Source of the DNA: Congregibacter brevis
GTDB lineage: Bacteria; Pseudomonadota; Gammaproteobacteria; Pseudomonadales; Halieaceae
Length of the DNA stretch: 64,000 bases
Direction: 5' to 3'
Assembly (NCBI RefSeq): GCF_045689245.1
Contig: NZ_CP136865.1
Span: forward strand, 1,178,001-1,242,000
Shown here piece by piece: positions 54,981-63,221 of the stretch. The number at the start of each line of letters is the position of its first letter. Position 1 is the first letter of the stretch. Both the position numbers and the translations under genes were made by a program. Below the pieces are notes generated by a model. That model saw only the letters and a list, made by a program, of their open reading frames with translations, was not told where the DNA came from and did no database searches.

Positions 54981-57496
54981 CGCTTGCTCCGGTGTTTGGT
55001 GAATCGCGTAGGTGTAGCACTGGTCGGGTCATCGGGCCAGGGGTGTTTAGGGTAGCGGCCACGCATCTCTTTTTTTACTGCATCGTAGCTGTTACTCCAA
55101 AAACTTGGCAGGTCCTGCGTGACCTGCAGAGGGCGTCCCGCAGGAGAGAGTAGATGAACTAACAAGTGCACCCTCCCTCCAGCTACGCTGGGTGATTCAG
55201 CTGAGCCGAACATTTCCTGGAGTTTTACCGGCAGCGTAGGAGGATCTTCGCTGTAGTTAATTTTCACTTTAGAGCCTGAAGGTACTTCAAAACGCTCCGG
55301 CAATTCACTGCTCAATTTCTGCTGTTGTTCCCAAGAAAGCAGAGATTGAAGCGCGGAGAGCAGATCCAGCTTTTTGAGCTCGGACAGATTCTTTATCGTG
55401 AGTAGGTAGGGGGCTAGCCATGATTCGAGAGTTGTCTTTAGCTCGGTGGATTCAAGGGAGGGCCACCCGGTTTCGAGTCGCGACATCAGTCGAACCTTGT
55501 TTCTAAACTCCACAGCCTTGTCAGACCATGGCAGATTGCTGAGATCTGCCTCCCGTGTAAGGGCTATAAGCTTCTCTGTGCGCGCTTCATCGGATACATC
55601 GCTAAGGCGCTCTTTGCTTAAAGATAAGGCGCCCACGCTCGTCCGGCGTTCCGCAATAAACCGTCCAGTTTTGCTATCCCAGTCAACGACAGTTGAGTCG
55701 GTGACTTGTTCTGCCAGAAGGGTTTCAAACAGTGCGGGATCAAGAGGCGCGGCGGACCGAATCATGTCACCCCTGCGCCCCGCCATGCCGCCTACTTCGG
55801 CGACTGCGAGCCATTTTGATTTGCCCAGTGCATTGGGTTTATCGAACTCACAGCTGCGGCCATTTGCTAGCTGGTAGCCTCCTGAGTGACGTAGTCTCGC
55901 GATGCGATCGGGGTACGCACTGGCGAGGAGAAACCCTGTCAGTTGATTTTGGCTAGGACGAGGCAGGCGGGCAGGAGTGTCCCTTGGCATTTGCCGCAAA
56001 AATTGCTTCGCTAAATCCATGGTCCGCTTTTGCCAGCTGCGAAACACAGAAGGGCAGGGCACTTCGCCACTCAGGTACTCCAGACTGGTGCGCATATCTG
56101 CCGACTCCTGACTGATGGGATCGCGGTCAGAGAGCACGGCTGCGAGGTGAGCCGCGGATTCTGAAGCACCTGCAGACTGACCCATGAGTAGCATGTGGGC
56201 GAGTCGTGGATGGGCGGATATACGGGCCATAGCGTTCCCGTGAGCCGTGAGGCTTAAGGCCGAGCCACTGCGTTCCAAGGCGCAAAGTTTCAAGAGAAGA
56301 TCCTGCGCCTGCTCATAAGATCCTGCGGGGGGAGGTGTTAACCATCCAAGTTCATTGGAATGGTAGACGCCGAATGCAAAGAGCTGCAGTACCAGTGAGC
56401 TAAGATCTGCGTTCTGAATTTCCGGCTCGTCCTGAGTCGTTCGTTGTTGTTGCTCTGATTCGGACCATAGTCGGTAGCATGTACCCGGGCGCAGCCGGCC
56501 TGCGCGTCCTTTGCGCTGCACACTGGAGGCCTGAGAGATCTTTACCGTCGCCAATCGGCTCATACCGGTACTGGGATCAAATTGCGGTTTCCTTTCCAGG
56601 CCGGAATCAATGACGACATCGACACCGTCTATAGTCAGGCTTGTTTCGGCAATGTTCGTCGCGAGCACAAGCTTGAGTTCACCTTGTGGGCTTGGGGCGA
56701 TCGCCTGCTGCTGCTGCGATAGGCTGAGATCGCCGTAGAGCGGTCTGATAGCAACCCGGTCGGGCACCTCTAGCTGTGTCGCTACCTGACGAATCTCGCC
56801 CTGACCGGGTAAAAACACAAGAATACTGCTGTCCGGATGCTTCATAAAGGCGTTTTGAATTGCCCGCGCCACTCGATCAGCGATTCGCTCTCTCGGTTTT
56901 CCACTGCCCAGGTAGTGCACGTCTACCGCAAACAGTTTGCCTTCGCTGCGTATAGCTTTGGTTTGTAAGAATGCGTCTAGCTCGTCAGTGCCTAGGGTTG
57001 CTGACATCAGCATGATGCGGAGAGGGGGATCTTGTTCAAAGGTGCTGCGGGCATTGAGCGCCAAGGTCAGACCCAAATCTGCGTCCAGGGAGCGCTCATG
57101 AAACTCGTCAAAGATCAGCAACCCCACATCACTGAGTGACGGATCATCCTGCAGCATTCTCAGAAGAATGCCTTCGGTTACTACTTCTAGACGCGTTGCA
57201 GCACTGATCTTTGTATCTAAGCGCATGCGGTAGCCAACGGTCTGACCTATCTGTTCGTTGATCAATGCTGCCATTCGCAGAGCTGCATTTTTTGCTGCTA
57301 TACGCCGGGGCTGAAGCATGATGATCTTGCGGTCGTGCAGCCACGGCTCCTCAAGCAAGGCGATAGGGACGACAGTGGTTTTTCCTGCGCCCGTGGGAGC
57401 TTCGAGAACAAGATTTTGCTCATCGGCCAGGTGCGCGCGAATCTCATCAAGCAGTGCGCATATGGGAAGTCCAAGATTGGATACTTTCGAGAGCAT
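54977..57496 (-). CDS. hrpB: ATP-dependent RNA helicase HrpB
   Basis: The 839-residue protein is a DEAH-box helicase: APTGAGKTT (motif I), LQPRRIAAK (Ia), DEFHERSLD (motif II) and MSATL (III) in the N-terminal RecA domain. A second RecA domain contains FLPGQGEIR, ATNIAETSLTIDG and QRKGRAGR. HA2 and HrpB-specific C-terminal domains follow. HrpB is non-essential in most bacteria and its RNA target is not well defined. The gene overlaps the DUF3465 gene and lies divergent from the HiPIP gene. Confidence 0.95.
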   Translation of the reverse strand: MLSKVSNLGLPICALLDEIRAHLADEQNLVLEAPTGAGKTTVVPIALLEEPWLHDRKIIMLQPRRIAAKNAALRMAALINEQIGQTVGYRMRLDTKISAATRLEVVTEGILLRMLQDDPSLSDVGLLIFDEFHERSLDADLGLTLALNARSTFEQDPPLRIMLMSATLGTDELDAFLQTKAIRSEGKLFAVDVHYLGSGKPRERIADRVARAIQNAFMKHPDSSILVFLPGQGEIRQVATQLEVPDRVAIRPLYGDLSLSQQQQAIAPSPQGELKLVLATNIAETSLTIDGVDVVIDSGLERKPQFDPSTGMSRLATVKISQASSVQRKGRAGRLRPGTCYRLWSESEQQQRTTQDEPEIQNADLSSLVLQLFAFGVYHSNELGWLTPPPAGSYEQAQDLLLKLCALERSGSALSLTAHGNAMARISAHPRLAHMLLMGQSAGASESAAHLAAVLSDRDPISQESADMRTSLEYLSGEVPCPSVFRSWQKRTMDLAKQFLRQMPRDTPARLPRPSQNQLTGFLLASAYPDRIARLRHSGGYQLANGRSCEFDKPNALGKSKWLAVAEVGGMAGRRGDMIRSAAPLDPALFETLLAEQVTDSTVVDWDSKTGRFIAERRTSVGALSLSKERLSDVSDEARTEKLIALTREADLSNLPWSDKAVEFRNKVRLMSRLETGWPSLESTELKTTLESWLAPYLLTIKNLSELKKLDLLSALQSLLSWEQQQKLSSELPERFEVPSGSKVKINYSEDPPTLPVKLQEMFGSAESPSVAGGRVHLLVHLLSPAGRPLQVTQDLPSFWSNSYDAVKKEMRGRYPKHPWPDDPTSATPTRFTKHRSKR

Positions 57497-57685
57497 GATT
57501 GCCTTGCTACCGGTTTGGCAGCGAACTCCTAGAGTGTGTTTTCTGGCGGTTTTCGGGCATTTGTTAGTAATGATCCCAATTTAGAAATGGTTACGTATGT
57601 ACTGAGGGGTGTTAGTGTGACACGAAGTTGAGCGTTTAACGGCGCTGTTGTTTGGCGGCATATAGATAAGAAGGGAGCGATCACC

Positions 57686-58297
57686 ATGACAAAACAACGC
57701 GAAAACAATCAGGACCTAGAGACCACACCCGTGCCTTCAGAGGAGACTCTGCCGGGACGACGTAAGGTTCTGGAGATTATGGGTATGACGGCTATCGCCC
57801 TGCCTGTACTGGGTCTGCAGGCCTGTGGAAGTGACGAGGGCTCTACACCGGCTGCTCCGTCCATGGATAAGGTCGAGCCCGCGATGGCGGATATGGCTGG
57901 AGAAGCTGAGGACATGGCTGCCTCAGCAATGGACAGTGCCGAAGACGCTGTGGACAGCGCCAAAGAGGCTGCTGCAGAGACTATGGAGGAGGCGTCGGAT
58001 GAAGTTGAGGCCATGGCTGATGATGCAGCAGAAGCCGTGGAGGAAGCGGCTTCTGAGAGCGCGACCATCGCTAGCGACGCCATGGCGCAGCTCGATGAGA
58101 ACGGCCCCCAAGCTGCTGGCCTGGGATATCGACATGATGCCACTACTGTTAAGAATGCTCGTTATAGTGCAGGACAGCAGTGCTCCAACTGTGTGCTGTT
58201 TCAGGGTGGTGACAGTGAGTGGGGCGGTTGCCCGCTCTTCACTGGTAGCCAGGTGAAAGCGACCGGTTGGTGTAGCGCCTATTCTGCAGCGGGTTGA
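57686..58297 (+). CDS. high-potential iron-sulfur protein (HiPIP), Tat-type lipoprotein with acidic linker
   Basis: The 203-residue product starts with a Tat-like signal (RRKVLEIMG) that ends in a lipobox, GLQAC, putting the acyl Cys at residue 47. Residues 55-135 are an Ala/Asp/Glu linker of about 80 residues (AEDAVDSAKEAAAETMEE type). The C-terminal 65 residues are a HiPIP domain: CSNC, a Cys in WGGC and a final Cys in GWC, all four cluster ligands present. HiPIPs carry electrons in the periplasm to reaction centres or oxidases. A membrane-tethered, long-linker form is unusual. GGGAG lies 10 bases before the ATG. A terminator follows. Confidence 0.92.
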   Translation: MTKQRENNQDLETTPVPSEETLPGRRKVLEIMGMTAIALPVLGLQACGSDEGSTPAAPSMDKVEPAMADMAGEAEDMAASAMDSAEDAVDSAKEAAAETMEEASDEVEAMADDAAEAVEEAASESATIASDAMAQLDENGPQAAGLGYRHDATTVKNARYSAGQQCSNCVLFQGGDSEWGGCPLFTGSQVKATGWCSAYSAAG

Positions 58298-58319
58298 TCC
58301 CGATGTAGAGATAAGGAAG

Positions 58320-58341
58320 GGCGCCTAAGGGCGCCTTTTTT
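58320..58341 (+). terminator. terminator after the HiPIP gene
   Basis: GGCGCC (58320-58325) pairs with GGCGCC (58330-58335) across a four-base loop, followed by six Ts. Confidence 0.85.
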
Positions 58342-58411
58342 CTTAGTGGCGAGTGCCGCCGTGGTGGGCCAGGTCATAAACCCGGTGTCGTGGTATTGAA
58401 TCCGTTTTTGA

Positions 58412-59707
58412 TTAGACGCGCTCGAGTCGAAAGCTTAGGACCGCACCAAGAGCAGCCATAAGGAGCAAGGTGGCAAGTACCATGTCATTTCCGAAGCGCT
58501 GAGCTATCAACCCCAAAGTACCACCGAGGAGTACGAAGCAACCGATCACGGTATTGCTGATGGCTACATAGGCCGCTCTGTTATCGGCGTCAGCGAGATC
58601 TACGATGTAGGTTTTTCGACCCAGACGAGTCCCCTGATGAGCTATTGCCGCGACATAGATTGCAATTGCGCCCGCTAAGCCGCCAGCTGCTTTCATCCAG
58701 TCCTCGGAGGCACAAAGCACAGCTGCCAGAGTGCCTGCAGTCAGTAATCCTGAGATGGCCATTACTCGGTGCGATGCTCTGTCCGAGTAGATTCCCCAGA
58801 ACACACCCGAGGTCATCGCCGCGAGTCCCTCTGCAAGCATTACCAGAGCAAGAGCGCGGGTACTGCCTTCAGCGTTTGCAAACACCATGACCACGAGAAA
58901 CGGTATCGCGTACGCAGTACTGATTAGCAGCATGCGAGTAAAAACAAAGGCGCGTAGAGCTGTATCGGTCTTTAAGAGCGTGGCGCTGTTGAGTGCGCTT
59001 TTGAGTGCCGATGCGCCGCCCTCCGTGGCCCCCGCTTGCTCCGGTACCTGCCAGTAGAGGAGAGCTGCGATAAGCCAAAGCGCTCCTGCACAACACAGCA
59101 TCGTCACTAGCAATGGTAAAGACGTTTTCCCTTCAGATAGCAGCAGAAACAAACCAAAAGCAATTGTGAATACCCCTGCCACACTGCTGGCCAGACCACC
59201 GAGTCGACCGCGACGCCCTTTTGCGACGGTCTTCCCCAGCACATCCTTGGAGGCTACGGAGCATAAGCCTCGCGCCAGGCTGTATAGCGCAAGCGAGATT
59301 AATATGGCTGAAGCGGTAAGAGATGCATTGGGGAGCAGGAGTGCCATGGGCATTGCCAGCATGCACAAGCCCTGAAGAAAGGCCCCCAGTACATACACGT
59401 GTTTTCTTAGGGGTTGCTTGCGCAGACTCGCAGCAATGGCCAGCTGGGGCATCAGCGAAAGAGATTCTCGGATCGGGACAAGCCAAGCGATAAAAAATGC
59501 GGGCGCGCCGATGCTGCTCAAAAGCCAGGGAAGGACGATGCGGCTGCTACCGAGAGTGTCACTGCACTTTGATGCAAGCTGCGCCAACAGCTGTAAGGTA
59601 AAGCTACGAGGTTGGACGTCACAGGCGTCATCGGAGATATCACGACAAGCTCTGGCGTTCTCTTCATCGGAAAGGAGTTCGAAGACGGTCTCGGACGGAA
59701 TTCGCAT
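58412..59707 (-). CDS. MFS-type transporter
   Basis: The 431-residue protein has a cytoplasmic N-terminal stretch of about 45 residues and then roughly 12 hydrophobic helices (for example ILISLALYSLARGLC, TIAFGLFLLL, AFVFTRMLLIS, ATLLLMAALGAVL), the layout of the major facilitator superfamily. A conserved-looking loop RSGRRGRL-like KGRRGRLGG sits between helices. No substrate signature is clear. It is divergent from an ATP-grasp gene. Confidence 0.8.
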   Translation of the reverse strand: MRIPSETVFELLSDEENARACRDISDDACDVQPRSFTLQLLAQLASKCSDTLGSSRIVLPWLLSSIGAPAFFIAWLVPIRESLSLMPQLAIAASLRKQPLRKHVYVLGAFLQGLCMLAMPMALLLPNASLTASAILISLALYSLARGLCSVASKDVLGKTVAKGRRGRLGGLASSVAGVFTIAFGLFLLLSEGKTSLPLLVTMLCCAGALWLIAALLYWQVPEQAGATEGGASALKSALNSATLLKTDTALRAFVFTRMLLISTAYAIPFLVVMVFANAEGSTRALALVMLAEGLAAMTSGVFWGIYSDRASHRVMAISGLLTAGTLAAVLCASEDWMKAAGGLAGAIAIYVAAIAHQGTRLGRKTYIVDLADADNRAAYVAISNTVIGCFVLLGGTLGLIAQRFGNDMVLATLLLMAALGAVLSFRLERV

Positions 59708-59805
59708 GGTTGATGGGTCTTTTGCAGTCGCCTCAATTTTACCGGATTCGCTGAATACTTTGGTCCCTCAAGAAGGGGATGGGCGCTGCTATTCGTGAGT
59801 CAAAA

Positions 59806-59834
59806 TTGACATCCTCTTACGTAAGCTTGAAATT
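59806..59834 (+). promoter_or_regulatory. possible promoter of the ATP-grasp gene
   Basis: TTGACA (59806-59811) matches the -35 consensus. A weak -10 (GAAATT, 59829-59834) lies 17 bases on, and the spacer holds a perfect palindrome CTTACGTAAG (59816-59825). The ATG follows at 59861. Confidence 0.35.
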
Positions 59835-59860
59835 ACACTGATGCAGACAGTAATCCACTC

Positions 59861-60994
59861 ATGACCACCGTCTTATTGACCTTAGGCCGCTTACCCAAGG
59901 CACTCGCTATCGCCCGCGCTTGCCGCGCTGCGGGGTGTCGGGTACTTGTTGCTGACCCGTTTCGCTGGCACGTTTGTAAACCATCCCGGGATGTGGCCCG
60001 GTCTTTTCGGGTTACGGCGCCTAATGATTCTCTGCCACATTACTTCGCTGATTTGCTCGCGATTGTTGAAGCGGAGTCTGTGGGCCTTGTTATCCCTATT
60101 TCTGAAGAAGCGCTGCATGTCGCCAAGCTTCGCGATCAGCTGCCCATGGGCGTGCGGCTATGGGCGGCTCCCCTTGAGCAGCTTGCAGAGCTTCATCACA
60201 AGCGCGACTTTATTGCTCTCGCGGCGCGGAAGGGCTTAGAGGTGCCGGAGACTTTTACAGCGGATGAACCCGGTGCTTTGGAGTTGTCACGCAAGAATGA
60301 TTACGTGGAAAAACCGGTACACAGTTGTTCGGGTATCGGCCTGCGGTTCGCTAAGGCTGGTGATGCTCTCGAGTCCAGCTCCAAAGAGGGGCTGGTGCAG
60401 ACCCATCTAGATGGAGATTTGATCAGTTCGCTCTCGGTGGTCAGCGAGGGACGAGAAGTGGCGACCGTGTTCTACCGCGGGTGTGTCTTTGCGGGGACCG
60501 TCGCTATTTGCTTTGAGCGTGTGGATAACGCGCCGTCAGCGCGACAGTGGGTGAGTGACTTCCTCAAGGACAGTAATTACAGCGGGTTCCTTGCCTTCGA
60601 CTTTATTGTTGATGAATCGGGCGTAGCGCGAGCGATTGAATGCAACCCGCGGGCGACTAGTGGCGTGCACTTTTTCGATACCCCTTCCCTTGGTAGAGCA
60701 CTCCTTAATCCTGAAACTGCGCAGGCTATCCAATTGGCAGAAGGCACGCGCTTTCAGTGGGGGTATTCAACGCTTACCGAGACCTACGCGGCAATCTTCA
60801 AGCCTCGCGAATTTGTCCGGCGCTTTAAGGAGATGCTGGCAGCGCGTGACGTTATCTGGGCGGGGCACGACCCTCTTCCGTTTTTGCTTATGACACCAAT
60901 GTCCTGGGAGATTCTTTGGCCAGCGATGACCAGCGATCTTTCCCTCGGTGAAGCCACTCAGCGGGACATCGCCTGGTTTGGTGAAAGCCCTTGA
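59861..60994 (+). CDS. ATP-grasp superfamily enzyme
   Basis: The 377-residue product has an N-terminal pre-ATP-grasp domain (TVLLTLGRLPKALAIARAC). The ATP-grasp fold follows: KNDYVEKPVHSCSGIGLRF for the ATP-binding loop, LVQTHLDGDLISSLSVV, and FDFIVDESGVARAIECNPRATSG as the metal-binding Glu/Asn motif. ATP-grasp enzymes ligate a carboxylate to an amine or thiol. Family and substrate are not identified; carboxylate-amine ligases and carbamoyl-phosphate synthase-like members look closest. It faces an MFS gene and runs toward the P450. Confidence 0.82.
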   Translation: MTTVLLTLGRLPKALAIARACRAAGCRVLVADPFRWHVCKPSRDVARSFRVTAPNDSLPHYFADLLAIVEAESVGLVIPISEEALHVAKLRDQLPMGVRLWAAPLEQLAELHHKRDFIALAARKGLEVPETFTADEPGALELSRKNDYVEKPVHSCSGIGLRFAKAGDALESSSKEGLVQTHLDGDLISSLSVVSEGREVATVFYRGCVFAGTVAICFERVDNAPSARQWVSDFLKDSNYSGFLAFDFIVDESGVARAIECNPRATSGVHFFDTPSLGRALLNPETAQAIQLAEGTRFQWGYSTLTETYAAIFKPREFVRRFKEMLAARDVIWAGHDPLPFLLMTPMSWEILWPAMTSDLSLGEATQRDIAWFGESP

Positions 60995-61008
60995 AGGTGA
61001 TGCCTGCG

Positions 61009-62430
61009 CTACATCTGAGACGTATTGCGGCGAGTTACGCGACAAAATATTTGCTCACGAGGTCGCGTGGTAAGACGCGCAGCGGGGCGCACGCGGTTGG
61101 GGTTCAAAGCCTCAAAATCAAAGCGTCGCAACAGCTCGGCGATGATCAAGAGACTTTCGGTTTGCGCAAAACCGGCGCCTACACAGGTGTGCGGTCCTTG
61201 TCCAAAGGGTATGTAAGCGCCGTCGGTAAGCGCACTCTCGTTCTCTTGCAAGAATCGCTCGGGCTTAAAGGCGTGGGGATCTTTCCAGTAGTCCCCATTG
61301 CGATGGAGCGTCCACGGCGAAATCATTACCAGCGCACCCTTCGGCAGTTTTCGGGGTCCTACCGTGGTGTCCTCCATAGCGACTCTAGGCATGAAGGTGA
61401 TAGGTGGGTACAAACGAAGGGCTTCGCGAAAAACTGCTTTGAGCAGCGGGAGCTGACGCATGTGTTCGAAAGTGATTTTGCCGTCGGTAGCTTCTTCGCC
61501 TTCAACTCCTGCGCCACCTCCGGTAACGCGATCAATCTCCTCACGCATTTGGGCGACGAGCGTGGGCCTTTGAGCGCAGATAAAAAACAGCCAGGTCAGC
61601 ACGCTGGCGGTTGTTTCGTGCCCCGCAAGAAAGAACACCCCGAGTTGGTCGATGAGCTCGTCCTTGGTGAAAGGCTCCTGCGTGTCGCTGTCCCGCGCTG
61701 CAACTACCGCACTGGCAATGTCGTTGTAATCAGCGTCGGGCGCGAGGTGCGTGTCGATGAGCGCCGCGAGATGGCTGCGAATGCGACTGCAGGCGTCAAG
61801 CACGGCTTGTGGCTGCGGGGCTTTAGTCCACGCGGGCTCAAAGATCAGTCGCTTGATATCAACCTGAGCAACGGAACGCTCAAAGACCGTGAAGTCTTCA
61901 AAAACATCGTGGGCAACCTGAGAATCCAGCGAGGTAGAAAACACTGTGCGGCAGATGATGTCAGCGGTGAGTTGACTCATAGCCAAATCCAGCGAGAGTG
62001 GCTCACCACTATCGGCGCTCGCCTCGAGAGTGTGCACATAGTCGTTAACCGCTGCTTGCATCGCCTCAAAGGCGTGGCTAATGCGCATGTGGGAGAAGGC
62101 GGGATCGATCATGGCGCGCTGACGGCGCCACTTCTCGCCGTCGGTAACGAAGATCGACTCACCGATGAGGTGCTCAAGGGCGTTGACCATGAGGTCGCTC
62201 TTGGGAAAGATGCCATCGGGGTCGCGCATAATGTGTCGCACGAGCTCGGGATCATTAAAAAGCACGGTGGAGCGTCTCGAGTAACCGAGATTTCCCACAG
62301 GGAAGCGGTAGGCGGCAGCTGGGAGAAGATCCAGCAGGTTGCCATCACCGTTCCACAGCACCCGCATCAACGCCGGGAGCGCAGCGAGGGAATGGGGTTT
62401 TGGAGGAATATAGTGCTTGTCTTGGCTCAT
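61009..62430 (-). CDS. cytochrome P450
   Basis: The 473-residue product has the I-helix LAGHETTASVLTWL, EALR as the ExxR motif, and FGQGPHTCVGAG with the heme-ligating Cys416. The order and length fit a soluble bacterial P450 such as CYP families that hydroxylate lipids, terpenoids or carotenoids. Redox partners are not adjacent. It points away from the crtD start but lies in the same neighbourhood, so a role in carotenoid or lipid modification is possible and unproven. A 1.5-kb antisense open frame crosses it and is judged a shadow. Confidence 0.94.
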   Translation of the reverse strand: MSQDKHYIPPKPHSLAALPALMRVLWNGDGNLLDLLPAAAYRFPVGNLGYSRRSTVLFNDPELVRHIMRDPDGIFPKSDLMVNALEHLIGESIFVTDGEKWRRQRAMIDPAFSHMRISHAFEAMQAAVNDYVHTLEASADSGEPLSLDLAMSQLTADIICRTVFSTSLDSQVAHDVFEDFTVFERSVAQVDIKRLIFEPAWTKAPQPQAVLDACSRIRSHLAALIDTHLAPDADYNDIASAVVAARDSDTQEPFTKDELIDQLGVFFLAGHETTASVLTWLFFICAQRPTLVAQMREEIDRVTGGGAGVEGEEATDGKITFEHMRQLPLLKAVFREALRLYPPITFMPRVAMEDTTVGPRKLPKGALVMISPWTLHRNGDYWKDPHAFKPERFLQENESALTDGAYIPFGQGPHTCVGAGFAQTESLLIIAELLRRFDFEALNPNRVRPAARLTTRPREQIFCRVTRRNTSQM

Positions 62431-62477
62431 AGTGCCCAGAGTGTCTTTATGGGGTTTCAGTATCAGGTTCCTTCTCG

Positions 62478-63221
62478 ATGATGTCGACCCACACTCTCTT
62501 TCAGATTCTTGTGGCGATACACATCGTCACGGGTGCCGTGGGTTTGATTAGTTTCTGGGTGCCCGTGGTTGGACGCAAAGGCGGCGTCAATCATGCGCGG
62601 TTTGGAAAACTGTTCACGATGATGATGCTGATTACGGGCAGTGTTGCGATATGTATTGCGCTGACCACGTTGTCAGACCCTATCGCAACTCATCCGCATT
62701 TAGTCGATCACCCACAGTTTGGTGATCCAGGGCTCATCGCAGGGATCTTTGGATGGATGATGCTGTATCTCGCTACGCTAACGATCAACCTGTCCTGGCA
62801 TGGCTGGCTGTGTATTCAGAATCGTCGGGATCATAAGGCCAATCGCACCTGGCATAATTTGCTGCTGCAAGTCCTGCTTGCCATCGCGTCTGCGAACTGC
62901 GCCTGGCGGGGCTGGGAGCTGAATCAGCTTTTGATGGTGGGCATCTCTATGGTGGGATTTGCCACGGTGGCGACGAATCTCTGGTTCCTTTACAAGCCTA
63001 ATCCGCGGCCCCTTGATCGTATCAAGGAACACATCAAGTCATTGGTAGGCGCTGGTATATCAGTGTATACCGCGTTCTTTGCCTTTGGCGCTGTACGCAT
63101 GCTCCCAGAGATCGCGCTGACACCCGCGCTGTGGTCTGTTCCTTTGATTACCGGCCTAACCTTGATTATTTATCACCAGCGCGCCGTGACTTTAAAGTTT
63201 CGTGCGAGAACTGCAGCTTGA
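62478..63221 (+). CDS. integral membrane protein of unknown function
   Basis: The 247-residue protein has about seven hydrophobic helices. The opening HTLFQILVAIHIVTGAVGLISFWVPVV is followed by a conserved-looking GGVNHARFGKLFT loop and further helices, as in DUF2306-type membrane proteins. His residues in the loops (HPHLVDHPQFG) may bind metal or heme. Its stop overlaps the start of crtD in TTGA, so it is probably translated together with that gene. Confidence 0.75.
   Translation: MMSTHTLFQILVAIHIVTGAVGLISFWVPVVGRKGGVNHARFGKLFTMMMLITGSVAICIALTTLSDPIATHPHLVDHPQFGDPGLIAGIFGWMMLYLATLTINLSWHGWLCIQNRRDHKANRTWHNLLLQVLLAIASANCAWRGWELNQLLMVGISMVGFATVATNLWFLYKPNPRPLDRIKEHIKSLVGAGISVYTAFFAFGAVRMLPEIALTPALWSVPLITGLTLIIYHQRAVTLKFRARTAA

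Noticed and set aside
60991..62481. 496-codon open frame antisense to the cytochrome P450
   Set aside because: It covers nearly all of the P450 gene on the other strand, lacks any recognisable domain, and the P450 motifs are complete. It is a shadow frame of a GC-rich gene.
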